Part shown: piece by piece, positions 16,611-25,410 of the stretch | How the letters are laid out: each line of letters begins with the position of its first letter | How positions within the stretch are numbered: the stretch's first letter is position 1 | Origin: Firmicutes bacterium UBA2058 | Lineage (GTDB): Bacteria > Bacillota > Clostridia > Tissierellales > Sedimentibacteraceae | Reading direction: 5' to 3' | NCBI GenBank assembly: GCA_002332905.1 | Contig: DDAM01000024.1 | Span: 1 to 55,946 of the forward strand | DNA length: 55,946 nucleotides | Translations under genes and position numbers: made by a program | Notes under the pieces: model-generated | Told to the model about the DNA's origin: nothing | What the model saw: only the letters and a program-made list of their open reading frames with translations | The model's database searches: none

Positions 16611-17477
16611 TTATGCTCCATGTATTTTTCTAGATAATTTAACGCCTGTTTCCGTTACAGCTATTCCACCCAAAGCAGTTTCTTTTAAATTAGGGTGCAT
16701 TAAACGACCTACACTATACATTGCTTCTACTGTTTCATCAAAATTTACTACACTTAAAATTCCTGATAAAGCTAATTCAGCTGAAGTCATCGCATTAACT
16801 GCTCCTGATGAATTTCTTTTTGAGCAAGGAGATTCTACAAGTCCAGCTATTGGATCGCATATTAATCCCATAACATTTTTAAGTGCAATAGTAGCTGCTA
16901 TTAAACACATCTCTGGTGTTCCTCCGGCCATTTCAACAAGACCTGCTGCTGCCATTGCTGCTGCTGAACCGCATTCTGCTTGGCAACCACCTTCAGCTCC
17001 TGAAACAGTTGCATTTTGTATAATTATCTTTCCTATACCTGCTGCAGTCAATAATCCTCTTATAATAGTTTCATCGTTGCATCCAAGCTGCTCTGCACCT
17101 GTTATAATGGATGCTGGTATTATTCCACTTGATCCTGCAGTTGGTGCAGCACAAATTCTTCCCATAGAAGCATTGTGCTCTGCACCTGCTAAAGCACGAA
17201 TCATAGCCTTATTTATGGAATTACCACATATTGTCTTTTTATTTTTTAGATACTCATCTAATTTTCTGGCTTCTCCACCAATAATTCCACCCATTGTACC
17301 TTTTTCTTCTAAGTTACTAATTGATTTTTTCATAACATCAAGGACATTTTCCATATTATTAATTATATTATCTCTAGTAGCACCAGTACAATCAATTTCA
17401 TCATTTATAACTACTTCAGATATAGGAAGGTTTTTATTAGTACATTCACTGAGTAATTCTTTTGCGTTATTATACAT
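16611..17477 (-). CDS. sdaAA: L-serine ammonia-lyase, iron-sulfur-dependent, alpha subunit
   Basis: A 288-residue catalytic subunit of the oxygen-sensitive L-serine dehydratase, which turns L-serine into pyruvate and ammonia. Family stretches with cluster cysteines: GRICAAPTAGSSGIIP, GAEGGCQAECGSAAAMAA and LICDPIAGLVESPC. The normal two-gene form of Gram-positive anaerobes: the beta-subunit gene precedes it and overlaps by 8 bases, so translation is coupled. GlyA, encoded nearby, can supply serine from glycine. Confidence 0.95.
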   Translation of the reverse strand: MYNNAKELLSECTNKNLPISEVVINDEIDCTGATRDNIINNMENVLDVMKKSISNLEEKGTMGGIIGGEARKLDEYLKNKKTICGNSINKAMIRALAGAEHNASMGRICAAPTAGSSGIIPASIITGAEQLGCNDETIIRGLLTAAGIGKIIIQNATVSGAEGGCQAECGSAAAMAAAGLVEMAGGTPEMCLIAATIALKNVMGLICDPIAGLVESPCSKRNSSGAVNAMTSAELALSGILSVVNFDETVEAMYSVGRLMHPNLKETALGGIAVTETGVKLSRKIHGA

Positions 17478-18162
17478 TAGTTACACCATCCTTTGCTTTT
17501 TTGATTTCAATAACAGATTTCATTGGCTCAAGTTCCTTTATCATATCTATTACTCTTTTTTCTGGTGGGCTATCTATCTCTATAATCATTGACGCCTCTT
17601 TGCTGCCTGGATTTCTAGAAACCTTCATATTGGCTATATTTATTCCATTGTGCGCAAGTATACCTGATACCTCACTAATAATTCCCCTTTTATCAATATG
17701 TCTTGTAATTATTGTATGATATTCACCAGTAAATTCAACTTCAAAATCATTTATCTGAGTAATAATTACAGCTCCGCCACCAATAGATGAACCAATAACA
17801 TCTGTTATTTTGTCATTAACATCTTCTATAACAAATTTAACTGTATTTGGATGCACCAAGCCTAAGTCTGACATTATAAATTCATATTTTATATTTTGCT
17901 TATCCGCTATATTAAGAGAATCTCTTAATCTCTCATCATCTGGCTCGTACCCTAATATTCCAGCAACCAATGCCCTATCAGTACCATGACCTCTATATGT
18001 TTGTGAAAAAGAGCCATGGAGATAAAACTTTACCTTTTTAATCTTTTCATTACATATATCCTTAGCTATTTTTGCAAGCCTAGCAGCGCCTGCTGTATGA
18101 GAACTTGATGGTCCGATCATAATTGGACCTAACACATCAAAAATACTATTGACTTTTTTCAT
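17470..18162 (-). CDS. sdaAB: L-serine ammonia-lyase, iron-sulfur-dependent, beta subunit
   Basis: A 230-residue regulatory subunit. Residues 1-135 form the SDH-beta domain (SIFDVLGPIMIGPSSSHTAG, SFSQTYRGHGTDRALVAGIL) and residues 148-225 an ACT domain (HTIITRHIDKRGIISEVSGIL). It joins the alpha subunit to form the active enzyme. First gene of the operon, divergent from the chemoreceptor gene. Confidence 0.95.
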   Translation of the reverse strand: MKKVNSIFDVLGPIMIGPSSSHTAGAARLAKIAKDICNEKIKKVKFYLHGSFSQTYRGHGTDRALVAGILGYEPDDERLRDSLNIADKQNIKYEFIMSDLGLVHPNTVKFVIEDVNDKITDVIGSSIGGGAVIITQINDFEVEFTGEYHTIITRHIDKRGIISEVSGILAHNGINIANMKVSRNPGSKEASMIIEIDSPPEKRVIDMIKELEPMKSVIEIKKAKDGVTNV

Positions 18163-18448
18163 TTCAATTATCCTTTACATTAATTTATGCAGTTTCTCTA
18201 TTTTATCAGTTATGCATACTGCTATGATATTAAAGATTATGTAAATTGTAAAGAAATAAATTTTTCCTTTAATTATCACTTTTAATGAAATTCGTAAAAA
18301 ACTAAGCATATTCTTACATTTTGTTTTCAATAAATTAAAATAGCACGTTTAGAATTACTTTTATTCGTATTTTTCATAAGTATGTTTTAATTTCAATCAA
18401 CTGGGTAAAAAAAATATATTACAAAATATAAAATATGAGGGTACTAAC
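18163..18448. other. divergent promoter region, sdaAB and chemoreceptor
   Basis: 286 AT-rich bases. A minus-strand promoter candidate for sdaAB is TTTACA, 17 bp, TATCAT (about 18219-18247). For the rightward gene GAGGG lies before ATG at 18449. I looked for a cyclic-di-GMP riboswitch, common before clostridial chemoreceptors, and did not find one. Confidence 0.4.
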
Positions 18449-20419
18449 ATGAAAATTAAAAGCATTAAAATTAAAATTTTAACGATAACTTTATCCTTAC
18501 TATTACTATCATTAAGCATTGTCATTGCGATTAATGGTATAGGTAGCTTAGGCTCAACACAAGCTACAGTGGAAGAAATTTTAGGTGAAACATCAAAAAC
18601 TGCTGCACTTGCGGTAGAAAATCAACTTTCTTCTATAATTAATGTCATCAAAGAGCTTGGAACAATTCAATCATTGTCCGATTCTACAAGTTCAAAGCAA
18701 GAGAAACAAATAATTCTCAAAAACAAAGCAGAAGAGTATGAATTTGTAACGTTAACAATGGCTGATAAAAATGGAAAGCTTCTAGATGGTCAAGACATAT
18801 CAGATTATGATTTTTTTAAAAGGGCAATTAATGGAGAAACATTTGTCAATTATCCACAGATAACAGAGGATGGACAAAGAGCAGATATGATTTTTTCTTC
18901 ACCAATATGGAAAAACGGCATGTACGGTTCAGAAATTGTAGGTATAATTTTTGGCTCTTTAGATGGAACATATCTTTCAAATATTATAAATGAAATAAAA
19001 GTAGGTAATACAGGTAGTGGATATATAATCAATAATCAGGGTACCACTATCGCAGATGTTAACTATAGCTTGGTTATGGCTCAAGAAAATACTATTGAAA
19101 TGTCAAAGTCAGATAAAAAACTTGTTGCTTTTGCAGATCTTGAGCAGAAGGCGCTAAGTGGAGAAGCTTGCTTTGATGAAGTATCATATAATGGTGTAAG
19201 TTATTTTTTACATGCAACACCGATAAACGGAACAGATGGTTGGGTTTTAGGTTTGATGGTAGAAAAATCAGAATTCATGAGAAATACATATTTTGCAATT
19301 ATTATTTGTATTATTGTTTCTTTAATAGCTTTGTTTTTATCCTCGTTAATAATGATTAAATTTTCTAATAAAATATCTAAACCTATAAAAGAAATGGAAT
19401 ATGCAGTTAATGAGATATCTAAAGGAAACTTTGATGTAGAAGTAAGCTGTAATACTAACGATGAAATAGGTAATATGTCACGTAGCTTAGAGAGAATGAT
19501 AGAAATAACCAATGCTGTCATAAAAGATACTGTTAATGGACTTGAGGAAATGTCAAAAGGTAATTTCGATATAGAGCCTACTACAGAATATGTTGGATTA
19601 TATAAAAGAATTGAAAATGCTATGGTAGAAATTATTATTTCACTAAGCAATACTATTGGTTCAATAAAGACATCAGCTGACCAAGTATCAAGTGGCTCTG
19701 AACAAGTTTCTGCTGGTGCACAGGCATTATCACAAGGAGCAACAGAGCAGGCTAGCAGTATAGAAGAGCTATCTGCTACAATAGCTGAAATATCAGATCA
19801 AATTAAATCAAATGCTGAAAATGCAAGATCTGCTAACAAACTAGCTATAGAAACTGGTCAAGAGGTTTCTGAAGGAAATAGACTTATGCAGGAAATGATT
19901 GTTGCAATGAATGAAATAAGCGATAAATCAAATGAAATTGGAAAAATAATTAAGGCTATAGAGGATATAGCATTCCAGACCAATATACTTGCACTCAATG
20001 CTGCTGTAGAGGCAGCTAGAGCAGGTTCTGCTGGTAAAGGCTTTGCAGTTGTTGCAGATGAGGTTCGTAACTTAGCACAAAAGAGCGCCGAAGCTGTAAA
20101 AGATACAACTTCACTTATTGAAGGATCAATTAGTGCAGTAGAAAATGGTAAGAGAATAGCTGATGAGACAGCAAACTCTTTAACTCAAATAGTAGAAAAA
20201 ACTTCTATAGTAAATGATAAAATTCAAAACATAACTGAAGCTTCTTCTATACAAGCTGAATCAGTTGCACAGGTAACACTGGGAGTTGAACAGATTTCAG
20301 CAGTTGTTCAAACAAACTCTGCTACAGCAGAAGAAAGTGCAGCAGCCAGTGAAGAGCTTTCAAGTCAAGCAGCAGTTTTAGATGAGTTAGTAAGTAAGTT
20401 TAAGATTAAAAACATTTAA
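18449..20419 (+). CDS. methyl-accepting chemotaxis protein
   Basis: A 656-residue transmembrane chemoreceptor. TM1 is residues 8-30, then a periplasmic-type sensor of about 250 residues with dCache features (DYDFFKRAINGETFV, FSSPIWKNG, GSGYIINNQGTTIAD), TM2 at about 281-303, a HAMP domain, and a long signalling coiled coil. The hairpin tip AFQTNILALNAAVEAARAG is intact. The ligand is not predictable; dCache sensors often bind amino acids. Monocistronic with a start after GAGGGTACTAAC. No other motility gene is in the window. Confidence 0.95.
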   Translation: MKIKSIKIKILTITLSLLLLSLSIVIAINGIGSLGSTQATVEEILGETSKTAALAVENQLSSIINVIKELGTIQSLSDSTSSKQEKQIILKNKAEEYEFVTLTMADKNGKLLDGQDISDYDFFKRAINGETFVNYPQITEDGQRADMIFSSPIWKNGMYGSEIVGIIFGSLDGTYLSNIINEIKVGNTGSGYIINNQGTTIADVNYSLVMAQENTIEMSKSDKKLVAFADLEQKALSGEACFDEVSYNGVSYFLHATPINGTDGWVLGLMVEKSEFMRNTYFAIIICIIVSLIALFLSSLIMIKFSNKISKPIKEMEYAVNEISKGNFDVEVSCNTNDEIGNMSRSLERMIEITNAVIKDTVNGLEEMSKGNFDIEPTTEYVGLYKRIENAMVEIIISLSNTIGSIKTSADQVSSGSEQVSAGAQALSQGATEQASSIEELSATIAEISDQIKSNAENARSANKLAIETGQEVSEGNRLMQEMIVAMNEISDKSNEIGKIIKAIEDIAFQTNILALNAAVEAARAGSAGKGFAVVADEVRNLAQKSAEAVKDTTSLIEGSISAVENGKRIADETANSLTQIVEKTSIVNDKIQNITEASSIQAESVAQVTLGVEQISAVVQTNSATAEESAAASEELSSQAAVLDELVSKFKIKNI

Positions 20420-20438
20420 TCATTAAGTTAGATTAAAA

Positions 20439-20482
20439 AGTGAATTACGTTCACTCTATGGAAGAATCATTCTGTTTCTTCA
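20439..20482. repeat. hairpin linker (B + C modules) after the chemoreceptor gene
   Basis: B: AGTGAATTACGTTCACT (20439-20455), with TAC in the loop. C: GAAGAATCATTCTGTTTCTTC (20461-20481). The same B-C order with the same short joint (CTATG) recurs at 34358-34400. Confidence 0.8.
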
Positions 20483-20489
20483 TAAAGAA

Positions 20490-20515
20490 ATATAGCACCT
20501 TTTAAGGTGCTATAT
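20490..20515. terminator. hairpin between chemoreceptor and glyA ends
   Basis: ATATAGCACCTT (20490-20501) pairs with AAGGTGCTATAT (20504-20515). It serves converging genes; T-runs are short. Confidence 0.7.
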
Positions 20516-20526
20516 TAAATTGATTA

Positions 20527-21753
20527 CTATTTACAAAATTTATTTGTTAATTCAAGTACTCTTCCTTTTAATACTTCAAGATCAGCTTTTTTACTTAAAG
20601 CTAAATCCATAATATCAGCCAATTCTAATATTTCTGCTTTTCTCATGCCTTTTGTTGTAATAGCTGGAGTACCTATTCTTAATCCACTTGTTATAAATGG
20701 TGATTGTGGATCAAAAGGAATTGTGTTTTTGTTTGTTGTTATGTGTATTTCATCAAGAAGCTTCTCTGCATCTTTTCCTGTTAGCTCTTTATTTCTTAAG
20801 TCTAATAACATTAAGTGGTTATCAGTACCGCCAGAAACTAATCTAAATCCTCTTTCAATTAAAGCTTGAGATAACGTTTGAGCATTTTCAATTACAGATT
20901 TTTGATATTCTTTAAATTCTGGTTGAAGTGCTTCTTCAAAGCATACTGCCTTAGCAGCTATAACATGCTCTAATGGTCCGCCTTGAGTACCAGGGAATAT
21001 AGCTTTATCAACTTGTTTAGCAAATTCTGCTTTACAAAGTATAGCTCCTCCTCTTGGTCCTCTTAATGTTTTGTGTGTAGTTGTTGTTACAAAGTCTGCA
21101 TATTCCACTGGATTAGCATGTAATCCTGCAGCAACTAAGCCAGCAATATGAGCCATATCTACCATGAAATATGCTCCAATTTCATCAGCTATACTTCTAA
21201 AAATTTTAAAGTCTATTGCTCTTGGATAAGCACTTGCTCCAGCAACTATTAATTTTGGTTGCTCTTTTTTAGCTATTGCTCTAACTTCATCATAGTCAAT
21301 TTTTTCAGTATCTTTATTTACTCCGTAGAACTTAACATCAAAGTATTTACCTGACATATTAACAGGAGATCCATGTGTTAAGTGTCCGCCATGTGATAAA
21401 TCCATACCTAGTATTTTATCTCCAGGCATTAAAACTGAGAAATATACACCAAAGTTAGCATTAGAACCTGAATGAGGTTGTACGTTTGCATGATCTGCAT
21501 TAAATAATTTTTTTAATCTGTCAATTGCTAAATTTTCTACCTTATCAACAAATTCACATCCACCGTAATATCTCTTTCCAGGATATCCTTCTGCGTATTT
21601 ATTTGTCAAGTGACTGCCCATAGCTTGTAGCACTCTTTCTGAAACAAAGTTTTCAGATGCAATTAATTCAATGTTTGTTTGTTGTCTTTCTTTTTCTTCC
21701 ATCATAGCGCTATAAAGTTCGCTATCAAACTCTTTAATTAAATCTAAATTCAT
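20527..21753 (-). CDS. glyA: serine hydroxymethyltransferase
   Basis: A 408-residue PLP enzyme that interconverts serine and glycine with tetrahydrofolate as one-carbon carrier. Family signatures are full: ENFVSERVLQAMGSHLTNKYAEGYPGKR, HGGHLTHG and the PLP-lysine segment TTTTHKTLRGPRGG. AAAGGAG precedes the ATG. The promoter region carries a tandem array of AACAATATT dyads. It complements the folate enzyme at 23839 and serine dehydratase at 16611. Confidence 0.97.
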   Translation of the reverse strand: MNLDLIKEFDSELYSAMMEEKERQQTNIELIASENFVSERVLQAMGSHLTNKYAEGYPGKRYYGGCEFVDKVENLAIDRLKKLFNADHANVQPHSGSNANFGVYFSVLMPGDKILGMDLSHGGHLTHGSPVNMSGKYFDVKFYGVNKDTEKIDYDEVRAIAKKEQPKLIVAGASAYPRAIDFKIFRSIADEIGAYFMVDMAHIAGLVAAGLHANPVEYADFVTTTTHKTLRGPRGGAILCKAEFAKQVDKAIFPGTQGGPLEHVIAAKAVCFEEALQPEFKEYQKSVIENAQTLSQALIERGFRLVSGGTDNHLMLLDLRNKELTGKDAEKLLDEIHITTNKNTIPFDPQSPFITSGLRIGTPAITTKGMRKAEILELADIMDLALSKKADLEVLKGRVLELTNKFCK

Positions 21754-21780
21754 TTATGTTCTCCTTTGCCAATTTTATAT

Positions 21781-21845
21781 AACAATATTGAAAATATTGT
21801 TTAATAATATTGAAAATATTGTTTTATAATATTAAAATATTGTTG
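21781..21845. repeat. tandem AT-rich palindromes upstream of glyA
   Basis: Three successive units of about 22 bp: AACAATATT-GAA-AATATTGTT (21781-21801), then TAATATT-GAA-AATATTGTT, then TAATATT-AAA-ATATTGTT, joined by TT. The half-site AATATTGTT recurs at 61-100, 35790-35815, 45690-45715 and 47520-47540. Could be operators or simple AT repeats. Confidence 0.7.
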
Positions 21846-21891
21846 ACAAATTTAATCTAGCGTGAATAAATTTACCAATATATATTATAAA

Positions 21892-23028
21892 CTAAATATA
21901 CTTTCTTGGCAACCTATAAGATAAAGTTGATGCCACTTCATATGAAATTGTACTTCTCATTTTAGCAACATCATCTATTGATAAAGCATCATCATGACCA
22001 TTTCCATATATAATTACTTCATCACCTATTTGAGGGTTGTCAACATTTGTTAAATCTATCATAAATTGATCCATGCAAATTCTTCCTAAAAGCAAACATT
22101 TTTTCCCTTTTACTACAACATAATAATTATTTGAAAGGCTTCTAGAAAAACCGTCTGCATAACCTAATGGAACTGTACCTATCACTGTTGTTTTTTTAGT
22201 TTTAAAAGTATGTCCATAGCTTATACCTGTATTTATAGGTACTGATTTAACGTTTGCCAATTTTGCCTTTAATGTTATACAAGGCTCTATTTTTAAGTTA
22301 TCCTTATTTACTTCGTCAGAAGGGTAAAAACCTAAAAGTATAATTCCTGGTCTAACCATATCAAAAGTGTATTCAGGCAAATCAATTATTGCAGCACTAT
22401 TAGCTGCATGCTTTATTGGTATGTTCACATTTCTTTGCTCCAGCAAATCTATAAAATATGAAAATGCCTTCATTTGCATGTGCGATGTTGATTTATCCTT
22501 TTCATCTGCCCTTGCAAAATGAGTGTAAATACCTTCTATATTAATATTGCTTAGATCATGAATATCTTTTATTTTATCTGCATTTTCAGATAATGTTATA
22601 AATCCAAGTCTGTTCATACCTGTTTCTACTTTAATATGTATATTAGCTTTTTTATCAAACTTTTTGGCTATTTCATTTAAATTGTATGCTTGTTCATATG
22701 TATAAATAGTTAATGTAATATTGTTTTTTATTGCATCTTCAAAAAGATCATCTTGAGTATATCCTAATACCAAAATATTGGTATCTATTATTTTATCTCT
22801 AATTTCAAGTGCTTCTGACAAAATAGCAACTGCTAGCATATCAACTCCGTTTTCAACATATAATTTTGAAAGCTCTATTGAACCCATGCCATAACTATTC
22901 GCCTTTACTACAGCACATATTTTTGTGTCCTTATTGTTTTCCCTTGCACGCTTTTTTATACGTTCAAAATTTTTTAAAGCCATTTTTGTATCAATTTCAA
23001 CCCAAGCTGCTCTAGTCTTATTTTCCAT
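21892..23028 (-). CDS. alr: alanine racemase
   Basis: A 378-residue PLP enzyme that makes D-alanine for peptidoglycan. The PLP lysine is in AVVKANSYGMG, and the second-face catalytic tyrosine in GISYGHTFKT; GRICMDQFMID and RLPRKYI are further signatures. The ATG at 23028 follows GGAGG with six bases between; the frame extends four codons further to a TTG that lies inside that ribosome site. D-Ala produced here feeds Ddl (26856) and MurF (25411). Confidence 0.95.
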   Translation of the reverse strand: MENKTRAAWVEIDTKMALKNFERIKKRARENNKDTKICAVVKANSYGMGSIELSKLYVENGVDMLAVAILSEALEIRDKIIDTNILVLGYTQDDLFEDAIKNNITLTIYTYEQAYNLNEIAKKFDKKANIHIKVETGMNRLGFITLSENADKIKDIHDLSNINIEGIYTHFARADEKDKSTSHMQMKAFSYFIDLLEQRNVNIPIKHAANSAAIIDLPEYTFDMVRPGIILLGFYPSDEVNKDNLKIEPCITLKAKLANVKSVPINTGISYGHTFKTKKTTVIGTVPLGYADGFSRSLSNNYYVVVKGKKCLLLGRICMDQFMIDLTNVDNPQIGDEVIIYGNGHDDALSIDDVAKMRSTISYEVASTLSYRLPRKYI

Positions 23029-23263
23029 GATTACCTCCAAGCATTTATACCTTAAATCTTATATAGAAGTATATGTCATCGTTTGCCAAATCATTAAAAA
23101 TTTAAAATATTTTATGTACAGATTATAACAATATTTTGCATACTATTCAATGAATTTATTATATACAAATATATAATTTTATTCCTTAATTACCTTTACT
23201 TCCATAATTTTATTCTATTGAATTTTAATATATACATAAGGAAAAATTATACTGTAATTTCAA

Positions 23264-23292
23264 TTGACAACTAAACAAAAAATAATTACAAT
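23264..23292 (+). promoter_or_regulatory. promoter of msrA
   Basis: TTGACA (23264-23269), 17 bp, TACAAT (23287-23292), 32 bases before the ATG. Confidence 0.7.
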
Positions 23293-23324
23293 AATAAGAA
23301 ATTCAATAAATAATAGAGGTGTCT

Positions 23325-23801
23325 ATGAAAGAGATATATTTAGCAGGTGGATGCTTTTGGGGCATGCAGGCTTATTTTGATTTAAAGGATGGAATTATTA
23401 ATACTGTTGTAGGATATGCAAATGGACGTACACAAAATCCTACATATCAAGAGGTATGCACTGATACCACCGGTCACGCCGAAACACTGTTTATTCAATA
23501 TGATGAAAACATAATTAGCTTAGATAAAATATTATCTTACTTTTGGAAGGTAATAGATCCAACATCACTTAACAAACAAGGCGGAGATATGGGAAGTCAA
23601 TATAGAACTGGTATATACTATGTTGATGAAAGTGATTTAAATACTATAAAAGCTTCTGTTGATAAGGAGCAAAATAATTATAATGAAATAATTGTTACTG
23701 AAATAGAAAGTTTAAAATATTTCTATCCCGCTGAAGAATATCATCAAAAATACCTGCAAAAAAATCCAAATGGATATTGTCACATAGATTTAAACATATA
23801 A
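23325..23801 (+). CDS. msrA: peptide methionine-S-sulfoxide reductase MsrA
   Basis: A 158-residue MsrA that reduces the S-epimer of methionine sulfoxide. The active site is GGCFWGMQAYF with the catalytic Cys10 (a normal cysteine codon TGC, unlike the Sec form found in some clostridia). HAETLFIQYD, GGDMGSQYRTGIYY and FYPAEEYHQKYL are conserved. The ATG at 23325 is preceded by AGAGGT; the in-frame GTG at 23319 overlaps that site. Monocistronic, with its own promoter and terminator. Confidence 0.96.
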   Translation: MKEIYLAGGCFWGMQAYFDLKDGIINTVVGYANGRTQNPTYQEVCTDTTGHAETLFIQYDENIISLDKILSYFWKVIDPTSLNKQGGDMGSQYRTGIYYVDESDLNTIKASVDKEQNNYNEIIVTEIESLKYFYPAEEYHQKYLQKNPNGYCHIDLNI

Positions 23802-23839
23802 AAATATAGACTTATGAGAAAGTCATAAGTCTATATTTT
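23801..23839. terminator. bidirectional terminator between msrA and the folate gene
   Basis: AAAATATAGACTTATGA (23801-23817) and its exact complement (23823-23839) form a 17-bp stem with T-runs on both sides. It begins at the msrA stop codon and touches the other gene's stop. Confidence 0.92.
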
Positions 23840-24408
23840 TATTTATATATATTTTCCTCTGTTATTATCATGTCCATTTTTATGTCATGCTCATTTGCAG
23901 GTACTTCTTCTAGAACTTGGAATTCGTAAGCTAAGGCTATTGCTTTGCAAGAAATTTTTCGGTTTATTAAAAGTCTGTCATAATATCCTTTTCCAAAACC
24001 TACTCTATTTTTACTTTTATCAAAAACAACACCAGGAACTACTACTAAGTCAATTAGTTTAACATCATATGGCTTATCTATTTTTTCCTTCCTTGGCTCT
24101 AAATAGCCAAATTTGCACATAACTAAATCACTAAAGTCCTTTATTTCCACGGGTATTATTTCAATATTTTTCATATCTGTGTAAGGAATTATTATAATTT
24201 TTCCTTCACTAAGTGCTTCATGTATAAATATCTTTGTATTGACTTCATTTTTAAAATCCATGTATACCATAATATTTGTGCTATTTTTGTACTCGTCAGT
24301 ATTTTTAAGCTTATCAATTATTATTGAGCTTTTACTTACTGCTTCATTTATGTCTAAATTATTTCTTATATCTAAAATCTCTTTTCTAATATCTGCTTTT
24401 GTTTTCAT
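23839..24408 (-). CDS. 5-formyltetrahydrofolate cyclo-ligase
   Basis: A 189-residue MTHFS enzyme that converts 5-formyl-THF to 5,10-methenyl-THF with ATP, returning an inhibitory by-product of GlyA to the folate pool. Signatures: KADIRKEILDIRN at the N-terminus, DLVVVPGVVFDKSKNRVGFGKGYYDRLL and EFQVLEEVPANEHDIKMD. GAGAGG lies before the ATG. That ribosome site, the start codon and the upstream hairpin are almost identical to those of dtd (40389). It lies downstream of the M50 protease gene, with a hairpin array between them. Confidence 0.92.
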   Translation of the reverse strand: MKTKADIRKEILDIRNNLDINEAVSKSSIIIDKLKNTDEYKNSTNIMVYMDFKNEVNTKIFIHEALSEGKIIIIPYTDMKNIEIIPVEIKDFSDLVMCKFGYLEPRKEKIDKPYDVKLIDLVVVPGVVFDKSKNRVGFGKGYYDRLLINRKISCKAIALAYEFQVLEEVPANEHDIKMDMIITEENIYK

Positions 24409-24422
24409 ATTAACCTCTCATT

Positions 24423-24523
24423 ATGCCATAGTCTCGCTACGCGAGCCATTGTAGTGGCATCATAAATAAAAATGAAAAATCGTTTTTTGATTTTTACATA
24501 GTGTGAAGTGTTTTTTCACACTA
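24423..24523. repeat. composite hairpin array (E nested in F, then D and A)
   Basis: F arms ATGCCA (24423-24428) and TAGTGGCAT (24452-24460) flank an E hairpin, CTCGC-TAC-GCGAG (24433-24445). D: GAAAAATCGTTTTTTGATTTT (24474-24494). A: TAGTGTGAAGTG...TTCACACTA (24499-24523). The array at 47367-47448 has the same F-D-A order and spacing, but with F uninterrupted (TGCCACGTAGTGGCA), which shows E was inserted into F here. Confidence 0.85.
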
Positions 24524-24528
24524 TCAAC

Positions 24529-25173
24529 TTATATTATACCTGAAACAATTTTCAACATATTGCTAATTAAAAATTCATAAGTACTTTCTACTATTGGACT
24601 TATAATAAAACTTGTTCCTCCAAGTATTATTAAAAGCATTAGACCAATTCTTAACATATCAGCATATTTATAATAAAAATTCCAAACAGGAGCTCCAAAT
24701 ATATTACCAAAAATATGATGTCCGTCAAGAGGAGGTATAGGAATTAAATTAAATACCATTAAAACAAGGTTAATTTGAATGATGCCAGTTATTATCGTAA
24801 TAACAATGTCTGTAATTTGACTGCTGTTTGGTATAAATATTAGAACTAAACCTAATATAACTGTAAATAGTATAGCTGTTATTAAATTCATAAGTGGCCC
24901 TGCAACAGACACTAAGCTATCATCTCGTTGTGGATTTTTGAACATACGTGAATTTACCATAACAGGTTTTGCCCAACCAAATCCTACTAAGAGCAGAAAA
25001 AGAAATCCTAATGGATCTATATGTTTTGTAGGGTCTAGTGTTAATCTACCCTGAAATCTTTGTGAATCATCTCCTAATTTATACGCAACATAAGCGTGTG
25101 CAAACTCATGTACCGACAATCCTATAAGTATACCGGGCAATATAAGCAGCTTGCTTACAATAATATCTATCAT
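24529..25173 (-). CDS. site-2 protease family (M50) membrane metalloprotease
   Basis: A 214-residue membrane protein. The zinc site is HEFAHAYVAYKLGD near residue 24 (HExxH) and the second motif NLIPIPPLDGHH near residue 140 supplies the aspartate ligand. About five membrane helices. This short, PDZ-less type (YwhC-like) is widespread in Firmicutes; its substrate is unknown. The ATG at 25173 follows GGAGG. Separated by a hairpin array from the folate gene downstream, divergent from murF. Confidence 0.88.
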   Translation of the reverse strand: MIDIIVSKLLILPGILIGLSVHEFAHAYVAYKLGDDSQRFQGRLTLDPTKHIDPLGFLFLLLVGFGWAKPVMVNSRMFKNPQRDDSLVSVAGPLMNLITAILFTVILGLVLIFIPNSSQITDIVITIITGIIQINLVLMVFNLIPIPPLDGHHIFGNIFGAPVWNFYYKYADMLRIGLMLLIILGGTSFIISPIVESTYEFLISNMLKIVSGII

Positions 25174-25410
25174 AAATTCCTCCATTTTATTCTATTTATA
25201 ATATAAAACTAAATGTAAGTATTAAATATCTATATAGTATATAAAATCTAGCTTTACTATTAATATTTTATATCAAAATTCTTAAATGTTTCTTTAAAAA
25301 TATTTCTACTTTACCTTAACATTGTATAGTGTTATTATATAAGTTGCAAGTAGGAATTTATTATAACCCATTTAATATGTTAATATTATAGAATATAGGA
25401 GAACAAACAA

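Noticed and set aside
18163..18448. c-di-GMP riboswitch before the chemoreceptor gene
   Set aside because: No GEMM-type conserved core found on the plus strand.
23325..23801. Sec-type MsrA
   Set aside because: The active-site codon is TGC in GGCFWG, an ordinary cysteine.
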